Positions 55,746-64,000 of a stretch of DNA of 64,000 bases are shown one piece after another (the stretch's first letter is position 1; each line of letters opens with the position of its first letter). The translations under genes were made by a program, and so were the position numbers. The stretch spans positions 294,501-358,500 of the forward strand of contig OZ025667.1 of NCBI GenBank assembly GCA_964019335.1, written 5' to 3'. Under the pieces are notes generated by a model, which was not told the origin of the DNA, did no database searches, and saw nothing but the letters and a program-made list of their open reading frames with translations. Source of the DNA: Diplonema japonicum. Its lineage: Eukaryota > Euglenozoa > Diplonemea > Diplonemida > Diplonemidae.

Positions 55746-57855
55746 ATGTGGAAGAAGCCATTAGGCAAGTATCAGACGCAGCCCGTCAAGAACAAAGACG
55801 TCAAAGGGCTCAAGAAGCTCATAGGTGAGGGGGTTATCGAAGGCAAAGAAGATGTAACCCTATGGAAGCTGGACTCCAGGTTGCATGTCTACGCATGGGG
55901 GGGTGCGCCTATGTATATTGACACAAGCGGCAAGCTTCAAGGGCGGCTCGTGCCCACTGTCTTTGCGCTATGGAGGTTGCCAGACCTCTTGCCCCCCTTG
56001 TATGTCAATGCCGAGGTGTCGCCTTACATCCTGAAGGGTGCCGACCTCATGTGGCCAGGTGTTTACAGCCCTGCCTTTTCGCCTGTCGTGAAGGGTCAGC
56101 TTGTTGCAGTGACCGCTGTCGGGAACCCGATGCCCTTCGCTGTGGGAACCATTACAGTAGACACGAAAATGAAGCTCGAGAAAGGCAAAGCTGTTGAGAT
56201 TCTGCACTACTTCAATGACTTCTTAGCGCAGGAAGGCAAGGTTCCTACACCTGGTGGCTTCAGCTGTGAGCGTATCACGGCAGTGCAGCTCCCTTCCGAA
56301 GAAGCAGAGACACCCCCTACATCCCTCCCAGAGGCAAACTCAGAGGAAGACGAAGAGCTGTACCACGAGGTTGAGAACGTGCTGCTGGCCGATGTGCTGG
56401 ACGACTGCAGCGATGATGAGATACCCGAAGAAGGCAATGCAGACGAAAGCGAAGAAGATGAAGGTGAGAAAAAGGGGAAGCGGCACGCCCGCATGGAAGC
56501 ATTGAAGGCCAAGAAAGAAGGTAAAAAAGGCGGTAAGAAAGGAGACAAGAAGAAGGACGAAGAAGAAACCACACTTACGCCCGACGAAATGGATGAGCTC
56601 ATACACCTGTGCTTCGTGGGGGGCATGTCCAGACTGACGAAGGCTGAGCTCCCGATGCTGGTGTCGAGTTTCTACTCGCAGTACATGCTGCCTTCAAGGC
56701 CCGAGGGATCCAATGTAGTACTTAAGAAGTCATCATACAAGAAGATCGGGAACCTGATTTCGCTGATGAGCAAGGAAGGCGTGATGCGTATTGCGCAAAA
56801 GTCTGCAGGTGTTGACGAGATTCGTGAGATCAACAAGAGGGCGTCCTTTTACTTAGAGCTTTCGAAGTCTGTCGGCACCCCGAGCAACACGATGGCCAGT
56901 GCCCCAAGCGCGTCAGTGGAGGAAGGCGCCATCAATCCCGAAGTGATGCCACCTGGCAAGGTGACGAAAGTAGAGGTGCTGCACTCTGTCAAAGGTGACT
57001 CGACGATGCTGAAGACAGTTTTCAAAGGATCCAAGGAGCCACGGACAGCGAAAGAAATAAACACGTGCCTGATCGATTACATCGAAGAGGGTAACATATC
57101 CACAAGGACGGGTGTCAAAGGTGGCAAGGGGCAGATGCCCGATCCGTGGGTGAAAGTGAACCCTGAGCTGGGCAAGCTGTGGTCCGCCAATGCCATGGTA
57201 GAGCGTACAGTCGTGTTCAGGAAGGAGAAGCTTGCGGACAGTCTAGGGTTCAAGACCAACACGCAGCTAAGCATTGTGAGCATGGATGCTGGTGGGCTTG
57301 CTAAGTCATTGGGTCTGCAGACCGGCGACACGGTGAAGGAGATTGACGGCACGAAGGTGAAGAGTATTGACGAGATGGGAAAACAACTCGCGGCACTAAA
57401 GGAAGTTAAAGTGATCGAGGTAACCATCCGGACGAAGGACAGGTGTCCTGAAGAAGCCAAGCTGTCTGACATACAGAACAGGATCTTGAAGCAGACGGTG
57501 CCTGCCTACTCGGTACACCATGAGGGCGGCAAGGTCGTGACAGGTAGAGGGTCTGTGCCGCAGATAGCCCTGATCATCAAGAGACGTGGCGGGAACAAGA
57601 CGCTGACCTACGTTCACTCGCTCGACAAGTTTTCATTTGATATCCCTGCCACAGCGCAGGAGCTAAAGATTTTCCTTGCAGGCTCCGTCACTGTCATGCC
57701 ACCCACGCCTCCCTACTCATCGACTATCCTTCTGCAGGGGAGGCAGATCAAGAAGCTGGCGGCATTCTTTCAGTCATACAAGATACCGAAGGAGTTTATA
57801 GTGGTATGCTCCATAACCCACACAACACACCCAGGTTAAAGATCTTAAGAAGTGA
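55746..57855 (+). CDS. eIF2D (ligatin)-like translation factor with inserted PDZ domain
   Basis: Exons 55746-57803 and 57835-57855 (31-nt intron) give 692 residues. Order: N-terminal DUF1947-like part, PUA domain (PTVFALWRLPDLLPPLYV, KGADLMWPGVYSPAF), acidic/Lys-rich linker, winged helix (LKKSSYKKIGNLISLM), SWIB/MDM2-like domain (TAKEINTCLIDYIEEGNIS, about 430-480), a PDZ domain (about 485-565), and SUI1 (QIALIIKRRGGNKTLTYVH, about 603-690). The PDZ shows a carboxylate loop DSLGF and AGGLAKSLGLQTGDTVKEID. eIF2D recycles 40S subunits and can deliver tRNA to the P site. The human protein has no PDZ between SWIB and SUI1. The intron leaves only six codons in the last exon (VKDLKK). Confidence 0.88.
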
Positions 57856-57951
57856 TGTGCCTATTGTACGTTAACCTTGTCTCAGTAAAGAATTCTGAAA
57901 GTGCAAGGCCAGAGGATAAGCAGTCACACAGGTGAATGGAAAGAAAACGAA

Positions 57952-59163
57952 ATGCGGTATTTGATATACATGTTATTCGTGCTGGTAGTGATGGAATTTG
58001 GGTTCATAAGGATGAGGATGGTGGACACTCACCGCTTGGATGTACTGAAGATAGAGAATGAACTTATTTTGTGGAAGCAGACGGCGAGGAGCTTCTTGGA
58101 CAATGAACCACAAACACTGAAGAAAATACGAGGCGGTGTGGTGTCACCCTTGCACGGCGCATTCGTTGCAAGACTCCTGCAGGAGAGTGAAGGGAGAGGA
58201 GAAGGCGTCCACGGCGCGCGAGTGCTCGGCGAAGCAGACAAAGAGCTCCTTGAAGAGGAGGAAAAGAAAGAAGAGAAAGATGACGACTTGGAGGAAGACG
58301 AATGGCCGCCTCCAGGCAACTGGGGCGACAACACCGACCACAAGCTGTTCTCAGGCAACACTCTGGACGACCTCCCTAAGTGGGACGGCGATGTAAGGTT
58401 CTCAGATATAAAGAATTACTACACTTCACTGGATCCCTCTGCAGGTCTGTTAAAGCAGCTCCAGAAGGTCATCAGGAAAGTCTGGAAGAACTGGGAAAAG
58501 AAGGACATCTGGGCCTCTTACCCCTCAGAGGACATCCATGACTGTGAGACCCTAACTCCGGAATGCCTCTTCTGGAGCAACTCTGCTGTGAACAGGACGA
58601 TCCCGGACTCGAACGCCACTAACTCTAATAAGAACTTCCGGAAGTGCTGCATTGAGCACCGCAAGATGCGTGCTGTGACGCAGAACACCTTCAATGTGCT
58701 GTACAAGGCAGGGATCCCTATGTGGCTGGGTGACGGGACGCTTCTCGGCACTAGAAGAGGACACGGCACCGTGATCCCTTGGGACACTGACATTGATGTA
58801 TTTGCGAAGAAGGAAGATAAGGCACGTATCATTACAGCATTGAAGGAAGGCGTGCACTCCGGCGATCTGCCTCATGCGTGGGAGAAGGACAGACATGGCA
58901 GGAACATGTTTTGGGTTTACTACAGCAAGAAGAAGATGGCCGGCGACAGCCACTTAGAGATCTGGCTCACCGACGGCAAGAAGGAGAAGCGTAACAACTT
59001 CGACCTTGTTTTCCCCCTGCAACCGTGCCCTTTCTACGACTTCACAGTGCTCTGCCCTCAAAAGGTATGATAAAAAAAGCCACCTAAGACACACAAGGTA
59101 AACGCTATCCTCACTATAGCCTACGGGCATTGGAGAACACCTGACAAAGAGAAGAAAGTTTAA
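57952..59163 (+). CDS. LicD/fukutin-family type II membrane protein
   Basis: Exons 57952-59064 and 59098-59163 (33-nt intron) give 392 residues. An N-terminal signal anchor (YLIYMLFVLVVMEFGFI) suggests a Golgi type II protein. An acidic linker follows, then the LicD nucleotidyltransferase fold: GIPMWLGDGTLLGTRRGHG and IPWDTDIDVFAKKED, with the DxD metal-binding acids present. LicD proteins transfer phosphocholine, and fukutin-type relatives transfer ribitol or glycerol phosphate to glycans. The substrate cannot be told here. Removing the intron adds VNAILTIAYGHW, matching the family's usual C-terminal end. The acceptor-like CAGTCACACAG is at 57931; the first ATG after it is out of frame, and the in-frame one is 57952. 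Confidence 0.82.
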
Positions 59164-59239
59164 TTTTAACCCCTAACATTTAAAGAGTACTACTGTGGCT
59201 CCCATCTTATTCTCGCCTTCTAGCCCACCTTACAGTAAG

Positions 59240-59731
59240 ATGCCCAGCTTGGTTCTCGACACTCCAGAGGGATCTATCACGATCCGTCTTCTTGAGGAAA
59301 GTGCCCCTCGGACGGTGGAGCTAATCGTGAAGCTTGTGAAGGAAGGGCACTATGAGGGGTGTGTGTTTTACAGGGCAGAGAAGGCATTTTGCGTGCAAGC
59401 AGGGTTGCGCACTTTGGAAGGAGATGTCAAGGTGAACCCCTTTGGAAAGGTGCCTTTGGAGTACCAGGTCCCCAACAGGAGGGGCACAGTTGCCATGGCG
59501 CGATGGGAGGAACCCGCTAGCGGGGACGGAGAGTGGTTCATCAATTTGGGAAACAATACGAATTTGGACCGCAGCAGCAGCGATGGGTGGGGACTGGGTT
59601 TCTGTGTGTGGGGGGAGGTCACTAGTGGGATGGATGTGGCGGAGCGCATCTCAGCCCTGCCGTCGCACTCATCGGGAGGCATGTCAATGCTAATGCGCCC
59701 CCTGCTCTTCAGAAGCTCCATACTAGACTAG
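59240..59731 (+). CDS. Cyclophilin-like peptidyl-prolyl isomerase, divergent
   Basis: The product has 163 residues and no intron, starting at MPSLVLDTPEGSITIRLLEE, the usual cyclophilin first strand. CVFYRAEKAFCVQAGL keeps the catalytic Arg position (FxR), but the following QGGD becomes QAGL. GTVAMARWEEPASGDGEWFI matches the GTxxMA...SQFFI segment with several substitutions. The fold is clear, while isomerase activity may be altered. It is closest in style to small cytosolic or spliceosomal cyclophilins. A TACAG lies just 4 bases before the ATG. Confidence 0.8.
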   Translation: MPSLVLDTPEGSITIRLLEESAPRTVELIVKLVKEGHYEGCVFYRAEKAFCVQAGLRTLEGDVKVNPFGKVPLEYQVPNRRGTVAMARWEEPASGDGEWFINLGNNTNLDRSSSDGWGLGFCVWGEVTSGMDVAERISALPSHSSGGMSMLMRPLLFRSSILD

Positions 59732-59792
59732 AATTGTCAGTGTACAATACTGCAACCTTAGTATCTTTTTTTTTCACAGCACCACAGAAAAC

Positions 59793-62060
59793 ATGCAGCT
59801 AGACCCCAATGCTCTTCCGACGTTGCTGCAATCGCTGAGCACCGACCTTTCTGTCGACAGCCCCATAAAGGTACAGGAGCGGAGAGGGCGGTTAAACCCT
59901 GTTGCCAGAAGCCCCGTCACAGTAGGTAGGCGGATTCTGCTACCGGGCTTTAAAAAACGTGAAAAAAAGATGGCCAATGTGACCGTAAGCGCTAAGCTGC
60001 TAAAGCAAGCAAGGGATGACCTGCTATCAAGTGAAGGGCCAGATAAGAAGGAGGCTCAGTGGGGGTTTGGCACATTGGGGAGTATTAAGGAGGCACCGCT
60101 CGCCTCCAATACGCATGGGTCACACAAGCCGCCGATGCTGCATGCCATGGAGAACACCACCATCCAAGCTTTGTCGCGGCTCAACACAAGGTTCAGAAAC
60201 AATGAATGGCTTCTCCCCACAGCGGTACCCGACGTGGAGCTCTTTGACTGGAATCTCCTGTCGGCATCGGTCAAGGGTGCCCCCAAAGACCCGAACCTTG
60301 CTGGTCTCATAGACGAAGAGTCTGAGCAAGAGGTTTGGGAAGCATCAGACGCTAGCACCACCAGCAGCACTCATACGGAGAACACCCCCCAAGGCAACGA
60401 GCTCCTTACCCAGCCTGAATATTTGTATCGCACAGAGCGCATGGCTGTCTTCCACAAGACCGCCAAGCTTTTTGCTTCTTCCTTCAAGACCTACCGCCCC
60501 ATGCTTGCATGGATATTGAGGGAGAGTACAAATTTTGCCGAGTTCCTTGCAGGCATCATCAGCTCGCTAAATTCTGACGTAGAGAGCAAGGATGCGAAGA
60601 TAGCAAAGCTAGAGGGGACCCTTGATCAAAAGGAGTCGGAGTTTAAGAAGGAAATACTGACAAGAAACAAGCAATTCATGATCATGCACAAGAAGAGCGA
60701 GAAGCTCTTGCACGCACTGGAACAGAAGGATGGCATCGAGAGTGGTTATGTCGCACAGATAGCAGCCCTTGAGCAGAATGTGACCGACTTGGAAGAAGTG
60801 AAAGTGTACCTGCAGAAGCAGATATCGCGACTAGAAAGGAAGGTACATGACGAGCAGAACGAAGAGCGTGAGAAGAGCTTGCGTGTGAAGCTCAACAGCG
60901 AGCTGGACCACGCAACGAAGCAGCTATGCGAGGTGCGCAGGCTACATGAGGTGGTACTGCGCGAAAACAAGCAATATAAGGAGACAATTGAAAGGTTTGA
61001 GAAAGACTCAACTAGCAAAGCTGAGAACAAGGAAACCCTGACCCCAAGACCAGACTGGGAACACCAGTCTCTAAGTGCAATCCAGTACAACGGCAGTACA
61101 AACAAAACAGTACAGCAGACGGCAAAGCTACTTGCTGAGCTCCAATGCGCGAATGCTCAGCTCAAGACTGGCACGCCTAAACAGTACTTCATTGGCGCGG
61201 GGGATGAGGCAACACCCGCATTCCTGCGCCATGAAGGTGTTTTACAAAACATGCAGTTCACTCTTGCTGACACTTTGGACCTTGTAAAACAATTCTGGGC
61301 AGCAAAGGTCTGTGATGCAGTGCACGAGGCAACCGCGACCGCAGACTACATGACTTTGTTTTTGTCGAAGAAGTACGAAAACGCGCAAATTCCCGCTGCT
61401 GCCTACAGTCTGTGGGATAGTCTGCATGAACACAGCAGCGATGTGGTGTGCTTGTTCACACGGGAGGCCTTGCTAGGTACTGTGGAGGATGCTGTGTACA
61501 TGCACTATATGCACACCGTGCGTAGGCTGCGAGAGAAAGAGGCGAACTTGGATGCTGTGAAGGAGGCAGTACCATTCTTGCAGCAGGACAGCATACGGGC
61601 GTTTGAATGTTCTATGAGACCGCAAGAGGGAGGTGAAAATGAAGGTCATGGAAGTGGTACTTCAGCGGATCTCTTCCGAGATGGGAGCCCACTATGTGAT
61701 GCCTTGTTGAGGTGCTACTTGAGGGACCGAGTAGCAGTGATCGACGAGCTGCGTGAGGCCGTCGTGTCCGTGGACCGCGAAAGCCCTTGTGAGCTAGCTC
61801 CCATAGAGCTGGTCAAGGCAGCTCAGGGCCTCACGTTGTATGTTACCACATTAACCTAGCACTACAGGTACGTCCCTGCTTTCGAGGAGTATGACCACCT
61901 TGTGTCGGTGTTGTTTGCCACGCCTCTCGACTCTCTCCCTGCACGCCTCTCTGACGACCTTTCAACTGTGACCTTGCAATATGAGGGTTCCCCCCTTAGA
62001 TCGCCACTCTCCCTTGCTTTGAAGCGTCTCCACGCGCAATACATACCAGGCCTCAATTAG
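59793..62060 (+). CDS. Coiled-coil protein with TSNAXIP1-like N-terminal domain
   Basis: Exons 59793-61837 and 61868-62060 (30-nt intron, GTATG..CTACAG) give 745 residues. Residues around 205-265 (RTERMAVFHKTAKLFASSF then KTYRPMLAWIL) match the helical N-terminal domain of translin-associated factor X-interacting protein 1, which has a similar YxxxFxxFIxxFKTYxPLL pattern. A long coiled coil occupies about 265-410. A second helical region makes up the C-terminus and continues correctly only after the intron is removed (GLTLYVPAFEEYDH). Relatives are found in ciliated or flagellated cells. The start follows TTTTTTTCACAG (59779). Confidence 0.7.
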
Positions 62061-62146
62061 CTTCTTTTTCTAAAGAGGCCTTTCTTACTTCGATTTCTTA
62101 AATTAGTTTTTAGTTTCCAGAATGGAGACCACGACAGTTAATCAAA

Positions 62147-62556
62147 ATGGTTCAGGGTTCGTTGAAGAAGTTAGCAAAGAAGTCTGTTAAGGCTACTGTT
62201 GTGAGGCGACAGGCGAAGGTGATATCAAAGAGAGGGAGGAAGGCGGCATCAACCCAGCCTTGGTCGAAAGCAAAGAAGAAGATTCAGGGAGTGTACACTG
62301 CTGGTTTAGAAAATAATATCGTCGGGAAAATGAACCCGTCGGAGCAAGAGAAACTAAAGATGATACATCACGAGAAGAAGGCCAAGCCGTTGTCAAAGGA
62401 TGAGAAGAGGGCCAGGGCAAGATCTGACAGGCGAGACAAGAAGAAGGTGTGCTCTTGTGCTATGCATTCCACATTACAAATTACACACAACAGGGCACTG
62501 CAGCAGCGATGCTGGCGGAGGCCGAGGTGGCAGCGAAGACACAATCACTTGCATGA
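62147..62556 (+). CDS. Small basic nuclear protein, UPF0390-like
   Basis: Exons 62147-62446 and 62494-62556 (47-nt intron, GTGTG..AACAG) give 120 residues. The N-terminus MVQGSLKKLAKKSVK, followed by KRGRKAASTQPWSKAKKKIQ, resembles the UPF0390 family (human C19orf53), small Lys-rich nucleolar proteins. An earlier ATG at 62122 lies out of frame. If trans-splicing uses the AG at 62137 rather than the one at 62120, that ATG is removed and 62147 becomes the first start. Confidence 0.6.
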
Positions 62557-62639
62557 TGAGATCACATGCAGTTCACTAACCTGTATCAGTACATTTATTA
62601 ATTGCCTTTTTGCAATAAACTATGCCAATACAGGATACA

Positions 62640-64000
62640 ATGCCAGGCAAGCTAAACAACCCCTTCCAGCAGAAGGAAGAGGAAGAAGAGCCCCCACCGA
62701 TCCAAAGAAGGCCTAAGCCAGCTAGAAAGAGGGCGCCCGTTTCCAAGCGAGACCCGTCAGACTCTCCAGAAGCAGCGCCTAGCCCTTCCGCTTCGGCTTC
62801 CCCCAAGAAGCAAGTGTTTGACTTTGAGGGGGCAGCAGAGGCTAAGTTGAACGAGCAGTCACCTGACAAGGCTGTGCTCCCCCATCTGGTGGCAAAAGGG
62901 CCGGAAGTAGAGGAGGCACCGCAGCCAGTTCTACACACTGTTATAGTGCCGACCCCTGCTGCCAGCCCTACTCTAAGCAGCAGGCCCAGCACTCCCAACA
63001 CCCCTCCTACAATCCAGCATGGGCCAAGCCCTGGTAGCGGTCCGATGGAACCACCGCAACTCACTACTGCCCCGCAGGTTGCGCAGGTGGCACCTGTTCA
63101 GTACGCACCTCCACCACAGCACATAGTGCTAGAAATCAGAGTCCCAGAAGGAAAGCAGGAAGCCAGACCTGAAGCTAAAGTGATACCTAACTCGCCTGCT
63201 CTATCGGTCGCGTCAAATCTATCGAAAGCTTCGCGTGCTTCGATGAAGCTCCCTAAACCTGCGCAGACTACAGAGCTACCTGCAGCCCCGTGGGAGGAAG
63301 GAACTGGGGAGCCTGAGCAGATAGAAGTAGTTTCTAGTGAAACTGCTAATTTCCAGCAGCAGCAGCTTGACATGCAGAAGCAGCTTCAAGAACAACTGCT
63401 GCAGCAGCAACTGCAACTGCAGGAGATGTTATCAACAGTAGTACCGCATGGGGTGCCAGCAGTGCAATCTGCTAACACTACTCCCGGTTTGCAAGCGCAG
63501 CAGCCACCTTCTCAGCCTGTGCAGCATGCAGCTCCATTACAACCGTCTTATGGGGACACAACTCTTCTGCCCTCAATGAATGAGATAGCCGCATCAATGG
63601 ATGCATTCAAAGCAGCGATAAGCCCAGCAAAAGAAGAGCATCTGCCTGCCCCCGCCCCCCTTCCCGTGGCTTACCCTGCCCCGGAGCTGCCAGGCGAGGT
63701 GAAGCAGACTCTCGACACGATACTCACCTCTCTAAGTATGTCACTGCTTACACGTAACACTAGCAGATTCGATGAATGCGAACGTGTTAACAACACTATC
63801 TCAAGAGGCACCTTCCCCCTTGCAAAGTGTTGGTACCCTGCCAACACCCATACGCCAAACAAACACGGTGCTGCTGCCCTCAGAGAACGAGCTGCAAATG
63901 CAGCGTGATATCGACCGCTTAAGAGACAAACAGCGATCGAGTGAGATGCAGACGGAGTTACGAAATCTGAACATGGAGCTGGAAGTGTTGCGACAGCAGC
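62640..64000 (+). CDS. Pro/Gln-rich protein with coiled coil, 3' end outside window
   Basis: Exon 1 is 62640-63735. A short intron (63736-63763, or to 63766 by a NAGNAG choice) brings in a frame that stays open to the window end. The ATG at 62640 is the first after ..CAATACAG (62633). The first 240 residues are Pro/Ser/Ala-rich and disordered. A Gln-rich stretch follows (QQQQLDMQKQLQEQLLQQQL, about residues 240-260). Exon 2 ends in a coiled coil (ENELQMQRDIDRLRDKQ). No enzymatic domain is visible. The function is unknown. Confidence 0.65.

Overview
The window is nuclear DNA of a flagellated eukaryote. Every recognisable host gene lies on the + strand, head to tail. Neighbouring genes are often only 30-150 bases apart, and a pyrimidine-rich stretch ending in AG usually sits just before each start codon. 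That layout is what polycistronic transcription with spliced-leader trans-splicing produces. I therefore infer a euglenozoan, perhaps a diplonemid; a dinoflagellate or perkinsid relative is less likely but not excluded. No spliced-leader gene is in the window, so the placement is inference. Most genes also carry cis-introns of only 28-48 nt, usually starting GTATG and ending in a CA-rich ...ACACAG. Gene models below were rebuilt by removing these introns and checking that the frame and the protein family continue across each junction.

Layout. 1-7.8 kb: a leucine-rich-repeat protein (5' end outside the window), an unknown basic protein, a small acidic ORF, an Arp10-like actin-related protein, a membrane protein with a cyclase-like domain, and a PSP1-domain protein. 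7.8-10.4 kb: a gene-free block of homopolymer runs. 10.4-13.5 kb: a receptor-like protein with two PstS-like binding domains, one membrane segment and a degenerate cyclase domain. 13.5-27.2 kb: a repeat-rich block holding a nearly intact APE-type LINE, a dispersed repeat family, a 0.9-kb element with perfect 23-bp terminal inverted repeats and tRNA-like modules, and a PEX22-like gene split by a roughly 1-kb intron. 27.2-33.1 kb: a polycystin-type channel, a short protein and an SH3 protein. 34.4-48.8 kb: an outer-arm axonemal dynein heavy chain of about 4,700 residues. 49.1-64 kb: a zinc-binding coiled-coil protein, an EF-hand protein, a reductase/vitamin-K-carboxylase fusion, an eIF2D with an inserted PDZ domain, a LicD-family protein, a cyclophilin-like protein, a TSNAXIP1-like coiled-coil protein, a UPF0390-like protein and the start of a Pro/Gln-rich protein.

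Several genes fit a motile, ciliated cell (dynein, polycystin, Arp10, TSNAXIP1-like, possibly the EF-hand protein). The most unusual items are the FNR-like/gamma-carboxylase fusion, the PDZ insertion in eIF2D, the paired-PstS pseudocyclase receptor, the PEX22 gene with an invaded intron, and the strong clustering of tiny introns at the 3' ends of genes.
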